DNA of 64,000 bases from Pseudomonadota bacterium (GTDB taxonomy: Bacteria > Pseudomonadota > Gammaproteobacteria > Pseudomonadales > Pseudohongiellaceae), in assembly GCA_027621405.1 (NCBI GenBank), contig JAQCBT010000004.1:124001-188000 (forward strand), written 5' to 3'. Positions within the stretch are counted from its first letter, which is position 1. Each line of letters opens with the position of its first letter. Positions 1 to 10,536 of the stretch are shown in pieces. The notes beneath the pieces were generated by a model, which did not search any database, was not told where the DNA came from, and saw nothing but the letters and a program-made list of their open reading frames with translations. The translations under genes were made by a program, and so were the position numbers.

Positions 1-309
1 CAAATCAAAGCGTGACAGTCCAGGACAAACACAATCTGCAGTGTATCTGGATGTTAGTTAGAACATTAGCCAATCAAAAAAGAACGAACCGGAATATAAA
101 GAAAGTCAGCCATTTCGCCGATAGCGGAAATTAACATCAGATCAGAATTTTTAATTCGCTCCCCTTAATCCAAAAACAGTTTCTTTAGAACTCCCTTTTT
201 AATTACTCCTTAAACCTAAATCGAATGGCACAAGTGTGAACGTAATCGCGGTGAACGCGATGCTCGTTCGAACAAGTCGTACCAATAACATTCCTGAAGT
301 ATCACAACT

Positions 310-1569
310 ATGAATCTCACCGAACTCAAGCAGAAGCCCATAGCCGAGCTTATCGAAACAGCTCATGAAATGGGTCTCGACAATGTTTCCCGCACCCGTA
401 AACAAGACATCATTTTCGTTATCCTGAAGAAGCACGCCAAGAATGGCGAAGACATCTACGGTGATGGCGTACTGGAAATATTGCAGGATGGCTTCGGCTT
501 TCTTCGATCGGCAGACTCTTCCTACCTGGCAGGACCGGATGACATCTACGTCTCGCCCAGCCAGATTCGCCGCTTTAATCTGCGTACCGGTGATACCGTA
601 GCGGGCAAGATCAGGCCCCCGAAAGATGGCGAAAGATATTTCGCACTGCTGAAGATCAGCGAGATCAATTTCAGCAAGCCAGAAAACTCCAAGAACAAGA
701 TTCTCTTCGAAAACCTTACTCCACTCTTCCCGCAGGAACGACTTCAGCTCCAGGTTGGTAACGGCAGCACCGAGGATCTCAGTGCCCGTGTTATCGATCT
801 CACTGCACCTATCGGGAAGGGACAGCGTGGCCTGATCGTATCGCCACCGAAAGCGGGTAAGACACTCATCCTGCAGAACATTGCCCAGTCCATCACCCGT
901 AATAATCCAGAGTGTCGGCTGATCGTATTGCTGATCGACGAACGACCGGAAGAGGTGACGGAGATGCAGCGTTCGGTGCGCGGCGAGGTAGTTGCCAGTA
1001 CCTTCGACGAACCACCCTCACGCCACGTACAGGTTGCCGAGATGGTTATCGAGAAGGCGAAGCGACTGGTTGAACACAAGGAAGACGTGGTGATCCTGCT
1101 GGACTCCATCACTCGACTGGCCCGCGCCTACAACACTATCGTGCCTTCCTCAGGCAAGGTACTCACCGGTGGTGTGGACGCCCACGCCCTGGAGCGTCCG
1201 AAGCGTTTCTTTGGTGCTGCCCGTAATCTGGAAGAAGGTGGCAGCCTGACGATCATCGCCACGGCGTTGATCGAAACCGGCTCGAAGATGGATGAAGTGA
1301 TCTACGAAGAATTCAAGGGCACCGGTAATATGGAATTGCACCTGGATCGCAAGATTGCCGAGAAGCGTGTCTATCCCGCGATTAATGTTCGCCGTTCCGG
1401 TACCCGTCGCGAAGATCTGCTGACCACGGAAGAAGAATTGCAACGCATGTGGATCCTGCGCAAGTTGCTCAGTTCCATGGAAGATGTGCAGGCAACCGAA
1501 TTCATTCTTGATAAGTTGAAAGACACCAAGACCAATGATGAATTCTTCAATTCCATGAAGCGCAAATAG
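310..1569 (+). CDS. rho: Transcription termination factor Rho
   Basis: Hexameric RNA-dependent ATPase that ends transcription of untranslated RNA. The 419-residue product has the usual length. It shows an N-terminal helical domain, a cold-shock-like RNA-binding domain (about residues 50-125, with [16 protein letters not shown]), a Walker A loop (SPPKAGKT, about residue 180) and a Walker B stretch ([17 protein letters not shown], about residue 260). The C-terminal RTGTREDLL-type segment is present as [10 protein letters not shown]. No strong ribosome binding site precedes the ATG. The roughly 300 bases upstream contain no convincing gene and may be a leader, as rho is autoregulated in other bacteria. 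ubiD follows on the same strand after 57 bp, the order seen in pseudomonads. Confidence 0.98.
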   Translation: MNLTELKQKPIAELIETAHEMGLDNVSRTRKQDIIFVILKKHAKNGEDIYGDGVLEILQDGFGFLRSADSSYLAGPDDIYVSPSQIRRFNLRTGDTVAGKIRPPKDGERYFALLKISEINFSKPENSKNKILFENLTPLFPQERLQLQVGNGSTEDLSARVIDLTAPIGKGQRGLIVSPPKAGKTLILQNIAQSITRNNPECRLIVLLIDERPEEVTEMQRSVRGEVVASTFDEPPSRHVQVAEMVIEKAKRLVEHKEDVVILLDSITRLARAYNTIVPSSGKVLTGGVDAHALERPKRFFGAARNLEEGGSLTIIATALIETGSKMDEVIYEEFKGTGNMELHLDRKIAEKRVYPAINVRRSGTRREDLLTTEEELQRMWILRKLLSSMEDVQATEFILDKLKDTKTNDEFFNSMKRK

Positions 1570-1626
1570 ACCCTGCATGACGAAGCACAGCAGGTAATCC
1601 TCAACGCTTCCGATACGACACCAAGC

Positions 1627-3093
1627 ATGTCATTCAAAGACCTCAGAGATTTCATCGGCCTGTTGGAAAAGGAAGGTGAGCTCAAGCGCATCAGCGCCGA
1701 GGTCGATCCCTATCTGGAAATTACGGAGATCTCCGATCGCACCTTGCGAGCCGGCGGTCCCGCCCTGCTGTTCGAGAACCCCAAAGGCTCGACAATACCT
1801 GTGCTGGCAAACCTGTTCGGCAACACGCGCCGCATCGCCTTGGCCATGGGCCAGGAAGATATTGAAGGTTTGCGCGATGTGGGCAAGTTGCTCGCATTTC
1901 TCAAGGAACCGACCCCGCCAAGCGGCTTCAAGGATCTGTGGCAGAGTCTTCCCAGTTACAAGAGCGTGTTGAATATCGCGCCGACCGTGAAAAAATCAGC
2001 GCCTTGTCAGGAGATTGTGCTTGAAGGCGATGCCGTTGACCTCACGGCCCTGCCCATCCAGACCTGTTGGCCCGGCGATGTAGGTCCTCTTGTGACCTGG
2101 CCTCTGGTTATCACCCGCGGTCCCGAGAAAGAGAGACAGAACCTGGGTATCTATCGCATGCAACTGTTGGGCAGGAACAAGCTCATCATGCGCTGGTTAT
2201 CCCATCGAGGTGGGGCTCTGGATTTTCGGGAATGGAAGATTAAACACCCTGGCGAACCCTTCCCCATCTCGATTGCCATTGGTGCCGATCCGGCCACAAT
2301 CCTGGCTACGGTGACCCCGGTTCCCGATACACTTTCCGAGTACGCTTTCGCCGGACTGCTGCGCAATGCCAAGACCGAAGTCGTGAAGTCATTGAGCAAC
2401 GACCTGCAGGTGCCGGCCAGTGCCGAGTTTGTACTTGAAGGCCATATCGATCCGCAGGAGATGGCCGATGAAGGCCCCTTTGGAGATCACACCGGCTACT
2501 ACAACAATGTAGAACGATTCCCGGTATTCACCGTTACCCATCTCACCCATCGCCGCGACCCGATCTACCACAGCACCTACACCGGACGCCCACCGGATGA
2601 ACCGGCGATGTTGGGAGTGGCGCTGAACGAGGTCTTCGTACCCTTGTTGCAGAAGCAGTTCCCGGAGATTGTGGACTTCTACCTGCCCCCGGAAGGCTGT
2701 TCCTACCGCATGGCGCTGGTGAGCATGAAGAAGCAATATGCGGGACATGCCAAACGAGTCATGATGGGCATCTGGTCTTTCCTGCGCCAGTTCATGTACA
2801 CGAAGTTTGTTGTCGTCGTCGACGATGATGTGGATATCCGCAAATGGGAAGACGTGATCTGGGCGATCACTACCCGCATGGATCCAACTCGGGACACCGT
2901 GCTGATCGACAACACCCCTATCGACTACCTGGATTTCGCCTCACCGGTTGCCGGACTGGGCTCGAAGATGGGTCTGGATGCCACGAACAAGTGGCCGGAA
3001 GAGACCAGCCGGGAATGGGGCGCGACCATCACCATGAGCGATGAGGTCAAGCAGCGCATCGATGCACTATGGGATGATCTGGGAATCGATTAG
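1627..3093 (+). CDS. ubiD: 4-hydroxy-3-polyprenylbenzoate decarboxylase UbiD
   Basis: UbiD removes the carboxyl group of 3-polyprenyl-4-hydroxybenzoate in ubiquinone synthesis, using prenylated FMN supplied by UbiX. The 488-residue length agrees with the E. coli protein (about 497). Recognisable family segments are LGIYRMQ (about residue 174), the long central stretch ending in [12 protein letters not shown] (about residues 284-295), and the C-terminal DPTRDT and WPEE segments. It sits 57 bp downstream of rho and converges with hemY, leaving 13 bp between the stop codons and no obvious hairpin terminator. I am confident of the family. Confidence 0.97.
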   Translation: MSFKDLRDFIGLLEKEGELKRISAEVDPYLEITEISDRTLRAGGPALLFENPKGSTIPVLANLFGNTRRIALAMGQEDIEGLRDVGKLLAFLKEPTPPSGFKDLWQSLPSYKSVLNIAPTVKKSAPCQEIVLEGDAVDLTALPIQTCWPGDVGPLVTWPLVITRGPEKERQNLGIYRMQLLGRNKLIMRWLSHRGGALDFREWKIKHPGEPFPISIAIGADPATILATVTPVPDTLSEYAFAGLLRNAKTEVVKSLSNDLQVPASAEFVLEGHIDPQEMADEGPFGDHTGYYNNVERFPVFTVTHLTHRRDPIYHSTYTGRPPDEPAMLGVALNEVFVPLLQKQFPEIVDFYLPPEGCSYRMALVSMKKQYAGHAKRVMMGIWSFLRQFMYTKFVVVVDDDVDIRKWEDVIWAITTRMDPTRDTVLIDNTPIDYLDFASPVAGLGSKMGLDATNKWPEETSREWGATITMSDEVKQRIDALWDDLGID

Positions 3094-3106
3094 GATCGAT
3101 TTCGAT

Positions 3107-4357
3107 TCAGTGCGTTCTCTTTTCTGGCACTGGCATCGGCAGTCCCGGCAGGGTCGCGCCTAGCAGGTTGCTGTAGCTTTCCAGGCAAGCCTCACCCGCC
3201 TCTTCATCACCCAACTGTTTGAGTAGACGTCCCAGTTCACCATAGGCCTCGGCCGAGGGTGTGATCTTGATACTGGCTTCGTAGTATTCCCGTGCCTTGC
3301 CCCACAGCTGGTTGCGCATGGAAAGCCTGCCCAGGCTCAGCAGCAACTCGCCATCGGCCGGTCGCGATTGCACCCAGTTTTCAGCAACCAGCAGTTGCTT
3401 GTTAGTGTTACCCAGGATCTTTTCACCATAGAATCGAACCAGGTGCTGATTCCAGCGCTTGTTCAGCGCGGTTTCGATTACCTTGGCGGCCTCGTCGCCC
3501 TCATCTACCTGCAACAACAGATCGGCGTAGTGCCTGACAACCTTCTCATCATCGGCGAAGGCGGCACCTTTCTTCCATTGTTTGCGCAGGGCAGCCATGT
3601 CTGCAGATCCTGCCTTCACCTTCTCGAAGGTCGCGTAAAGCTCCTCCATGAAGAGCCGCTTGCGGATCTTTAGCAGCTCCTCGTCATCCAGTACCTTGTT
3701 TCTTTCCAGCACCGGCAATAATTCGCTGAGACTCGTCCAGTCTGCCAATTGCACATAGACTTCTTTCAGCAGCGTCAGCATGGCCACATCGTTGACCGAA
3801 TTCTTTTTCATCTCCTGCAGCACGGCCAGTGATTGTTCAAGCTGACCGCTGCGGTGATAGAGCTGCGCCTTCAATGAATCTATGGTGGAATGTGCTGTCG
3901 GGTATTTCTTGCCTGCCTGTTCCAGCAAACTGACCCAACCCTCCTTGTCGCCCACCTGGAACGCCGCGTAGGCCGCGGCCAGATAGTTGATCACACTGGC
4001 ATCATTGTCCCGCATGCCTTTCCTGAGCTGGTTCAGGCTTGAGCTCCAGTTGCCGCGGGTGAAAGACAACAAGCCTTCTATGGTGTGGCTACGCCTCTTC
4101 GCCTTGCGGTTCTTGCTGAGCACCCTGCCAGCGTCTAACAGCTTCATTGGATTTATCCACTGCAACACCAGCATCAACAGACGCACGAGCAGGTAAATGA
4201 CTGCCATGGCAACCAACAGGGCGAACAGACTGGTTTCAAAGGTGTAGTTGCCGAAGGCGATGAGCAGATAACCGGGGTCGCCCGGAAATCCCAGGTACAA
4301 GGTCACCCACAAGGCTATGACTATGGCCAGCAGACTAAAGACAAAGAGTCGAATCAT
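3107..4357 (-). CDS. hemY: Heme biosynthesis-associated TPR protein HemY
   Basis: An inner-membrane protein of 416 residues with two N-terminal membrane segments (about residues 1-24 and 37-66) followed by a helical tetratricopeptide-repeat region facing the periplasm. The HemY_N pattern is clear (GDPGYLLIAFGNYTFETS, then a second hydrophobic helix). The exact function is unsettled; HemY is linked genetically to porphyrin homeostasis and is distinct from the protoporphyrinogen oxidase also called HemY. Its ATG overlaps the hemX stop codon by 1 nt (TGATG), indicating translational coupling at the end of the hemC-hemD-hemX-hemY operon. Confidence 0.93.
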   Translation of the reverse strand: MIRLFVFSLLAIVIALWVTLYLGFPGDPGYLLIAFGNYTFETSLFALLVAMAVIYLLVRLLMLVLQWINPMKLLDAGRVLSKNRKAKRRSHTIEGLLSFTRGNWSSSLNQLRKGMRDNDASVINYLAAAYAAFQVGDKEGWVSLLEQAGKKYPTAHSTIDSLKAQLYHRSGQLEQSLAVLQEMKKNSVNDVAMLTLLKEVYVQLADWTSLSELLPVLERNKVLDDEELLKIRKRLFMEELYATFEKVKAGSADMAALRKQWKKGAAFADDEKVVRHYADLLLQVDEGDEAAKVIETALNKRWNQHLVRFYGEKILGNTNKQLLVAENWVQSRPADGELLLSLGRLSMRNQLWGKAREYYEASIKITPSAEAYGELGRLLKQLGDEEAGEACLESYSNLLGATLPGLPMPVPEKRTH

Positions 4358-5496
4358 CAGCGGAGCTCGGCCGTTAGCTGCTGCATGGAGGCCAGACTGC
4401 CAGTAGGTGCTGGCAGTTCCGGATCGACGTCGATCTGCTGCAGGACAGAGACTTCAGCAATGACGGTCTGGCCCAGTTCCGATTCTACAACGGCGTAGCG
4501 TTCCAGCCATGCCAGGCAGTCTGCGAGACTGCCCTGGTAGAGTTCGTTGTTGGCACTCAACAGAGCAAGCTTGGCCTGTTCGATAGTCAGTTGCAGGCGC
4601 TGCAGAATGGCGGTCTCGTTGCCCGGTGCCAACATGGCTGCTGGATCTTCTTCCCAATGCCGCCAGACGAAGATTGAGCCAAGAAACTGCAGGCTGCTAT
4701 CCAGCAGGCCGCCGCTCTGCCCGGTCGTCTCGATTTCTGTGGATTCGCGATTGCGTCGCGCCTCGAAGTTTTCCCGCATGGAACCCACCATGTCCACCTG
4801 GGCAATCTGGCTTGCCAGAGTCTGCAGGCGCAGGTAAATCCCCTCCCGGTCCAGCACCTCGACGGCCTGCAATGCAGTTATATCCGCTGCCAATGCCTCG
4901 CGGGCGGACAGCACCGCGGGACTGCGTGAGTCCAGCAGGGCGCGGTCGGCCTGTTGTAACAAGGCGATCGCCGAGTCGATGTCCCGTTCTATCTGCACCT
5001 TGCGCAGGGCGAGGCCGGCCAGGTATTCCGCCTCAAGGATCTTCCACTGCTGTTCGTTGTTGTCCGTGCTCTCCGCCTGGCGGCTGGCCAGCCTGTTCAG
5101 TTGGGCGGTGAGACGGCTGACTTCCTGTTGCAATTGCGCTTGCAGTTCCTCGGAGACCTGCTGTGTCATCTCGCGCGCCGCGGTGTCGTCGACTTCTACC
5201 TGTTCCGGCACGGCGCTGATCTCTTGCCGCAGATTCTCCAGTCGGCTGTCCTGACTGTTCAGAGCCGCTGTCAGTTGACTGTTTTCAGAGCGCAGGCTGG
5301 CCAGTTCCTGCTGCATCGCAAACTGCAGGTAGGCCACATAGAGCAATCCGCAGAGAATCGGCAGCAGAAGGATGAGTATCAGCATAATACGGCGGCGGGC
5401 CGTCTGTTGCTTGCGTGACCCGGCACCGGATTTCGCGTTTGTCTTCTTGGAAATCTCGTCGAGAATTTTTGGGGTTTCCGGCTGCTCGGCCATCAT
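4357..5496 (-). CDS. hemX: HemX family protein (uroporphyrinogen-III C-methyltransferase-like)
   Basis: A 379-residue membrane-anchored protein. A basic cytoplasmic N-terminus (GSRKQQTARRRI) is followed by one membrane helix (about residues 38-60) and a long coiled coil (about residues 62-145, rich in Q, E, L and R). The C-terminal half carries the HemX-family ending (LLSANNELYQGSLADCLAWLERY). Despite the database name it lacks a SUMT catalytic domain, so an enzymatic role is doubtful; a scaffold role for the heme pathway is inferred from its constant place between hemD and hemY. About 70 bp separate it from hemD. Confidence 0.92.
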   Translation of the reverse strand: MMAEQPETPKILDEISKKTNAKSGAGSRKQQTARRRIMLILILLLPILCGLLYVAYLQFAMQQELASLRSENSQLTAALNSQDSRLENLRQEISAVPEQVEVDDTAAREMTQQVSEELQAQLQQEVSRLTAQLNRLASRQAESTDNNEQQWKILEAEYLAGLALRKVQIERDIDSAIALLQQADRALLDSRSPAVLSAREALAADITALQAVEVLDREGIYLRLQTLASQIAQVDMVGSMRENFEARRNRESTEIETTGQSGGLLDSSLQFLGSIFVWRHWEEDPAAMLAPGNETAILQRLQLTIEQAKLALLSANNELYQGSLADCLAWLERYAVVESELGQTVIAEVSVLQQIDVDPELPAPTGSLASMQQLTAELR

Positions 5497-5567
5497 CTAT
5501 TCCAAATTGCCTGAACTGACATGCAGTATACGCTGTACTTCACTGCACAAAACTTATTGTTAACCAG

Positions 5568-6419
5568 CTAACTGTTTATGTCGGCGTTCTGCCTGATTTC
5601 CCGCAGCGCCGATTTTATAGAACTATCGTCCGCACCCTGGGCGTCGTAAACCTGTTCGAATCCCAGTGCACGTGCCTCGGTGGCGACCCGATTGGATGGA
5701 ACTACCAGCGGCAGGGCCTGGTAGTGTTCCAGCTTGTTCGATCGCTGCAGCAATTCCACGAGAAGCGCCAGGGATTCACCACTATGCACGACCACCGCGT
5801 TTACTGCCCCTGCCTTCAACCTCGCGTTGATTTCGGCCACGGAATAGCGAACAGGCGCGCGCTTGTATAACTCCACATACTGAACCTGCGCTCCGCGCTC
5901 TTCAAGCGTCGAGGCCAGCAACTCCCTGCCGCCTACACCCCGAAAGATCGCGATTCGGCTTCCCTCCAAGTCCTGAAATTCAGGCAATGACAGCAGTTTC
6001 TCACTGTCCCAGCCCTGCAGTGGTGTGACGATGGGCAGGTAGAGCCGATCGATGAGAACCGCGGCTGTGCTACGACCGATCGCCGCCACCTTTACTCCCG
6101 CCGGGAATTGCGGCCAGAAGTCTTCGATCAGGTCGGCACCCAGGCTGGCCGCATTGGTACTGATGAAAATCAGCCACTGGAATTGATCCAGATTCTGTAC
6201 CAGGCTCCTGGCTTTCTGTACCGCCCTGGCACTTCTTACCGGATCGATTCGCATCACCGGCAAACTCACCGTGCGCGCACCATCCATCTCAATGCTCTCC
6301 AGCAGGGAGCTCTGCTGATGAATCGGCCTGGTAACGAGCACGGAGAGTCCAGCGAGCGCTTCTGCCTTATCAGGTTTCAGCCCATCTGAATTCACCGGTA
6401 CCACTCCTGTGATCGCCAA
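5568..6419 (-). CDS. hemD: Uroporphyrinogen-III synthase HemD
   Basis: HemD closes hydroxymethylbilane with inversion of ring D to give uroporphyrinogen III. The 283-residue frame shows the two-lobed family pattern: LAGLSVLVTRP near the N-terminus, WLIFISTNAA, KVAAIGRSTAAVL, FRGVGGRELLASTLEERGAQV, and the late segment VVHSGESLALLVELL. The longest frame begins at a TTG (6419) without a ribosome binding site. A GTG eight codons downstream (6395) is preceded by GGAG at good spacing and may be the true start. It follows hemC by 33 bp and forms part of the reverse-strand heme operon. Confidence 0.94.
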   Translation of the reverse strand: MAITGVVPVNSDGLKPDKAEALAGLSVLVTRPIHQQSSLLESIEMDGARTVSLPVMRIDPVRSARAVQKARSLVQNLDQFQWLIFISTNAASLGADLIEDFWPQFPAGVKVAAIGRSTAAVLIDRLYLPIVTPLQGWDSEKLLSLPEFQDLEGSRIAIFRGVGGRELLASTLEERGAQVQYVELYKRAPVRYSVAEINARLKAGAVNAVVVHSGESLALLVELLQRSNKLEHYQALPLVVPSNRVATEARALGFEQVYDAQGADDSSIKSALREIRQNADINS

Positions 6420-6452
6420 GTAAGAGAATGCACGACACGCGCAGGCAATGAA

Positions 6453-7373
6453 TTAATCACGTAATGCCTCGAGAATGGCCGCGGCTCCCTGTTGCAACAG
6501 GTCATCTGCCACGGACACCCCCAGATGTTCCGCTTCCTGCATGGGGGCAGAACGTTCACTTCGGTAAATAGTCTTGCCATCCAGTGATCCTACCAGCGCC
6601 GACAGACTCAGGGTTTCACCGTTGAGTTCGGCAAAGGCGGCGATAGGTACCTGGCAACCGCCCTGCAGGCGATTGACAACCGCACGCTCTGCGGTCACTC
6701 GCGCGGCAGTTTCGGTGTGATGCAGGCAATGCAGGAGTTTAAGGGTTTCCAGGTCTTCGCTGCGGGACTCGATGCCTACCGCTCCCTGCCCGCCAGCGGG
6801 CAAGGAGACTTCGAATGACAGGCGCTCGCGAATACGTTGCGGAAGCTCGAGCCGGATGAGGCCAGCCGAGGCGAGGATGATGGCGTCATAGTCCCCTGCA
6901 TCGAGCTTGCCCAGGCGGGTGCCCACGTTGCCCCGCAGATCACGAATCTCGAGATCGGGCCGGACCTGCTTGAGCTGGCACTGGCGCCGGAAACTGGAGG
7001 TACCGACTATGGATCCCTCGGGCAATGAATCGAGATTGGCATAGTGGTTGGACACGAAGGCATCGGATGGGTCTTCCCGTTCACAGATGACGGCGAGGCC
7101 GAGTCCCTCGGGGAATTCCATGGGTACATCCTTCATGGAATGCACGGCGATGTCTGCCTTGTCTGCCAGCATCGCGCGCTCCAGTTCCTTGACGAAAAGG
7201 CCCTTGCCGCCGACCTTGGCCAGGGGCGAATCCAGGATCTGGTCGCCCTTTGTGGTCATGGGTACCAGTTCGACCCTGAGGTGCGGGTGATGGGTACGCA
7301 GCGCGCTGCTCACATACTCTGCCTGCCACAATGCCAGTGGGCTTTCCCTGGTGGCTATCCTGATTATTTCCAT
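6453..7373 (-). CDS. hemC: Porphobilinogen deaminase (hydroxymethylbilane synthase) HemC
   Basis: Polymerises four porphobilinogens into hydroxymethylbilane using a dipyrromethane cofactor. Family motifs are [13 protein letters not shown] at the start, [38 protein letters not shown] and [15 protein letters not shown]. The cofactor cysteine lies in [11 protein letters not shown] near residue 245. I chose the ATG at 7373 because E. coli-type HemC proteins begin a few residues before RIATR. A frame extending to 7415 adds 14 basic residues with no family support. It is the first gene of the hemCDXY operon; the upstream 450 bp contain an inverted-repeat element and argH on the other strand. Confidence 0.96.
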   Translation of the reverse strand: MEIIRIATRESPLALWQAEYVSSALRTHHPHLRVELVPMTTKGDQILDSPLAKVGGKGLFVKELERAMLADKADIAVHSMKDVPMEFPEGLGLAVICEREDPSDAFVSNHYANLDSLPEGSIVGTSSFRRQCQLKQVRPDLEIRDLRGNVGTRLGKLDAGDYDAIILASAGLIRLELPQRIRERLSFEVSLPAGGQGAVGIESRSEDLETLKLLHCLHHTETAARVTAERAVVNRLQGGCQVPIAAFAELNGETLSLSALVGSLDGKTIYRSERSAPMQEAEHLGVSVADDLLQQGAAAILEALRD

Positions 7374-7508
7374 CTGCTGGCGGGGTCCTTGCCTTTTGTT
7401 CGAACGAGCGGACATTTTACGGTAATTAGGTAGTTTTGTCTGAGCACTTTGAATTCATCAGGATCGACAAACCTCAAGCTCATTGCTTAGGACTTTCGTG
7501 CCAATGGG

Positions 7509-7695
7509 GTTGAGCCACAGGTGGGTACTAATTAGACACGCCGTGAACCTGGGCCCAGCCACCGATCATAGATCGATGTCGTTCGATTCTCGCTGCAAGC
7601 TATCGCTTGCAAGGCACTCGGTCTCACCCCTGGGGGCTCGGGAGCGGCTCCATGCCGCTCACGGTCTAATTTGTACCCACCTGTGGCTCAATCCC
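7509..7695. repeat. MITE-like element with about 27-bp terminal inverted repeats
   Basis: The left end (7509-7537) and the right end (7664-7695) are near-perfect inverted copies, sharing TTGAGCCACAGGTGGGTAC, then one mismatch, then AATTAGAC. Between them are further perfect hairpins: GCAAGC/GCTTGC at 7595-7610 and GAGCGGC/GCCGCTC at 7642-7660. The element is about 187 bp and contains no plausible gene, so it resembles a non-autonomous miniature inverted-repeat element or a large palindromic repeat unit. No target-site duplication is evident. It lies between divergent hemC and argH, close to the argH promoter region. Confidence 0.6.
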
Positions 7696-7769
7696 TTCAA
7701 CTATGGTGAAACTTTCAAAACGAAATTTTCAGACTTTGAACCCAACTTATGGACCGGGAAGCTTCCTGC

Positions 7770-7775
7770 TATAAT
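7770..7775 (+). promoter_or_regulatory. Candidate -10 element of argH
   Basis: A perfect TATAAT lies 66 bp upstream of the argH start and just downstream of the inverted-repeat element. The -35 hexamer at 17-bp spacing (TTATGG) is poor, so this is only a candidate or depends on an activator. Confidence 0.35.
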
Positions 7776-7841
7776 CGCCGCCCTATTTCAGGCCGGGCTC
7801 CGGGATTCGGGGGTTAGGCGATTAGCACGGAAACATCAGGC

Positions 7842-9242
7842 ATGAGCAAAGACGATAAAGGCGCCAAGCTGTGGGGTGGCAGGTTCAGTGAAGCCACGGA
7901 CAGCTTTGTCGAGGAATTCACCGCCTCCGTAGAATTTGACCAACGACTCTTTCGCTATGACATCGAAGGATCGATCGCCCATGCCTCCATGTTGAACAAG
8001 GTGGGTGTGCTGACAGACGATGAGCTGCAGCAGATCAAGGATGGCTTGCAGGGGATTTTGCAGGATATCGAGGCCGGGAACTTTACCTGGTCGGTGGGTC
8101 TGGAAGATGTGCATATGAACATCGAGGCTGCGCTGACCCAGCGCATCGGCGATGTAGGCAAGAAGCTGCACACGGGTCGTTCCAGGAATGACCAGGTGGC
8201 GACGGATATTCGTCTGTATGTGCGCAGTGAGATTGATGGCCTGTGCAAGTTGATTACAGACTTACAGAAGGCGCTGGTTGATCTGGCTGAGCGAGAGGCG
8301 GAAACCGTTATGCCTGGCTTCACGCATTTGCAGACGGCGCAGCCGGTTACCTTTGGCCATCACATGATGGCCTGGTATGAAATGCTGGATCGTGATTATG
8401 CGCGACTGCAGGATTGTCGTAAAAGAGTAAACCTGTCACCTCTTGGTGCAGCGGCGCTCGCCGGTACGACTTATCCGATCGATCGGGAATACAGTGCAAG
8501 CCTGCTGAACTTTTCCGGGCCGACCCGCAACTCGCTGGATTCCGTGAGTGACAGGGACTTCGCTATCGAACTGGCGGCGGCATCGAGCCTCATCATGACT
8601 CACCTCTCGCGCTTCTCGGAAGAGCTGGTGTTGTGGACTTCGGCGCAGTTTGATTTTATCGATCTGCCGGATCGCTTCTGCACCGGCTCCTCCATCATGC
8701 CGCAGAAAAAAAATCCCGATGTGCCGGAGCTGGTAAGAGGCAAGACCGGACGAGTCAATGGCCACCTGGTTTCGCTTCTGACCCTGATGAAGTCACAGCC
8801 CCTGGCATACAACAAGGACAACCAGGAAGACAAGGAGCCGCTGTTCGATTTGATCGATACGGTTTCCAATTGCCTGATTGCCTATGTCGGCATGATGCCC
8901 GCCATCCAGTGCAAGGCAGAGAATATGCGCGCAGCCACCATGAAGGGTTTTGCCACGGCCACGGATCTCGCCGACTACCTGGTGAAGAAGGGCCTGCCGT
9001 TCCGCGATGCCCATGAGGTGGTTGGCAACGCGGTGGCACTGGCGGTGCAGGAGAAGAAAGACCTGGCGGAGCTGAGCCTCGAGCAGCTTGGTGAATTCAG
9101 CGCGCTGATTGGCGATGACGTATACGACGTGCTCACACTCGAAGGTTCATTGGCGGCGCGGGACCACCTCGGCGGGACGGCACCCGCGCAGGTCAGGGCA
9201 GCTATTGCGGTGGCCAGGACAAACCTGGCCGATCGCTACTGA
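7842..9242 (+). CDS. argH: Argininosuccinate lyase
   Basis: Last step of arginine synthesis: cleaves argininosuccinate to arginine and fumarate. The 466-residue length and the fumarase/aspartase superfamily signature [23 protein letters not shown] (about residues 283-305) identify it. Other family segments are KLWGGRFSE at the N-terminus, [20 protein letters not shown] and [11 protein letters not shown], the last carrying the catalytic histidine region. The start ATG matches the family N-terminus. The 3' end overlaps the convergent protease gene by 7 nt. It is unlinked to argE-argA, which lie about 30 kb downstream. Confidence 0.98.
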   Translation: MSKDDKGAKLWGGRFSEATDSFVEEFTASVEFDQRLFRYDIEGSIAHASMLNKVGVLTDDELQQIKDGLQGILQDIEAGNFTWSVGLEDVHMNIEAALTQRIGDVGKKLHTGRSRNDQVATDIRLYVRSEIDGLCKLITDLQKALVDLAEREAETVMPGFTHLQTAQPVTFGHHMMAWYEMLDRDYARLQDCRKRVNLSPLGAAALAGTTYPIDREYSASLLNFSGPTRNSLDSVSDRDFAIELAAASSLIMTHLSRFSEELVLWTSAQFDFIDLPDRFCTGSSIMPQKKNPDVPELVRGKTGRVNGHLVSLLTLMKSQPLAYNKDNQEDKEPLFDLIDTVSNCLIAYVGMMPAIQCKAENMRAATMKGFATATDLADYLVKKGLPFRDAHEVVGNAVALAVQEKKDLAELSLEQLGEFSALIGDDVYDVLTLEGSLAARDHLGGTAPAQVRAAIAVARTNLADRY

Positions 9243-10306
9243 AGCGGCGGCGCCAGTAACTCTACTTCGTATTCCAGCAGGCGATTGTCGCGCACCGTGC
9301 GCACCAACACCGTTTCGCCGGGCTGGTGCTGCTCGATGATTGACGCCAGGTCATCTTCGTTGCGCACAGCCTCGCCGTCGATTTCCACGATCACATCTCC
9401 CAGCAGTATGCGGCCACCGGTGGCACGACTCAGTCCGCGCATGCCGAGCCGGTCCGGGTCACTGCCTTCCACGGTATCCAGCACGATCACACCTTCGATG
9501 CCCCACAGCTTCCTGTAGTACTCGGGCTGCGGAACCCGGGTGATACCCAGGATCGGTGTCTGTACGCGGCCGAATTGAATGAGTTCGGGAACGACATCTT
9601 TCACGGTGTTGACCGGGATGGCGAAGCCGATTCCGGAACTTGCGCCGCTGGGGCTATAGATGGCGGTGTTAACACCGACGAGTTGACCCAGGCTGTTTAA
9701 TAATGGGCCACCGGAGTTACCCGGATTGATGGCTGCGTCGGTCTGTATCACGTCGCGAATCTTGCGCCGGTTTACAGAGTCGATTTCCCGGCCCAGGGCG
9801 CTGACCACACCCACGGTCATGGTCGTATCGAGTCCGAATGGGTTGCCGATGGCGATCACCTTGCGGCCCACCTCCAACAGATCGGAGTCACCGGGCACGA
9901 TGGGTGTCAGGTCCACCCCCGGCGCATCGATCTTCAATACCGACAGGTCACGGCTGGGGTCCAGCCCGACCGGCTGGGCATCGTAGGTAGTGCCGTCCTG
10001 CAAGGTGACCAGGACCCGATCCGCCTGCTGCACGACATGGTAGTTGGTGACGATATGGCCTTCCTTGTCCCAGATGAAGCCGGTGCCAGTACCCTGGGGC
10101 ACTTCCTGCGGGTTCAGGGAATAGAAGGAGCGCACCAGCCGGGCATTGGTGATGTTCACCACCGAGGGGCTGGTACTCTTGAATACCTGGATGTTGTTGG
10201 ACTCATCGTTGGTGCTGAAAGTGGAATAGTCCTGCGCTTGCCCGAGGGACAGCACGGGGGCCGACAGCAGGGCAAGCCCAATCAGCAGGGACTGGAAAAC
10301 TTTCAT
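9236..10306 (-). CDS. DegS/HtrA-like periplasmic serine protease with one PDZ domain
   Basis: Trypsin-fold protease of the HtrA family. The triad is visible as [11 protein letters not shown] (His), [10 protein letters not shown] (Asp) and [11 protein letters not shown] (Ser); one PDZ domain occupies about residues 250-350. HtrA proteins degrade or sense misfolded envelope proteins; DegS/AlgW types trigger the sigma-E response. The start at 10306 gives a signal sequence ([20 protein letters not shown]) ending in an Ala-X-Ala-like region and has GAGG upstream. The longest frame starts at 10366 and would bury that signal. The single PDZ is DegS-like, but the N-terminus looks cleavable rather than a firm anchor, so the DegS role is not certain. 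It overlaps argH convergently and is divergent from a two-component system. Confidence 0.9.
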   Translation of the reverse strand: MKVFQSLLIGLALLSAPVLSLGQAQDYSTFSTNDESNNIQVFKSTSPSVVNITNARLVRSFYSLNPQEVPQGTGTGFIWDKEGHIVTNYHVVQQADRVLVTLQDGTTYDAQPVGLDPSRDLSVLKIDAPGVDLTPIVPGDSDLLEVGRKVIAIGNPFGLDTTMTVGVVSALGREIDSVNRRKIRDVIQTDAAINPGNSGGPLLNSLGQLVGVNTAIYSPSGASSGIGFAIPVNTVKDVVPELIQFGRVQTPILGITRVPQPEYYRKLWGIEGVIVLDTVEGSDPDRLGMRGLSRATGGRILLGDVIVEIDGEAVRNEDDLASIIEQHQPGETVLVRTVRDNRLLEYEVELLAPPLQ

Positions 10307-10475
10307 CGTGAACTGACCTCGTTGGTTTCTGGCCTGAATTAGAGTTGGACGACTCAACAGCGGCAAATAGTTCGCTTGATTATATTTTCATAAATAGGTG
10401 CATTCTGCCCTGTTTCAAGCGCCTAAAAGGTCCAATCTCGGCCAAATCTCCGGGTTTTCCATGTGCCTGTGTCGA

Positions 10476-10504
10476 TTGATTTCGGCAGGGCTAATTCGTA
10501 CTAT
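10476..10504 (+). promoter_or_regulatory. Promoter of the two-component operon
   Basis: TTGATT (10476-10481), a 17-bp spacer and TACTAT (10499-10504) fit a sigma-70 promoter, with 4 of 6 matches in each hexamer. The implied transcript start near 10511 lies about 26 nt before the response-regulator ATG and excludes the longer frame that begins at 10504. Confidence 0.45.
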
Positions 10505-10536
10505 TGCTGGGCTGTAGCAAATTTGGCCCCTATCCC

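Noticed and set aside
1-309. A trxA gene upstream of rho, as in pseudomonads
   Set aside because: No thioredoxin motif (WCGPC) or open frame of suitable length occurs in these bases on either strand.
199-435. Reverse-strand frame overlapping the rho start
   Set aside because: It is a shadow of rho coding sequence and its leader; rho is certain.
7770-7830. attC-like site before argH (GTTAGGC near 7811)
   Set aside because: A GTTRRRY match is present, but no RYYYAAC partner or attC-type hairpin accompanies it.
7483-7845. Open frame of 120 codons between hemC and argH
   Set aside because: It spans the inverted-repeat element, has no ribosome binding site, runs into the argH start and shows no protein-like composition.
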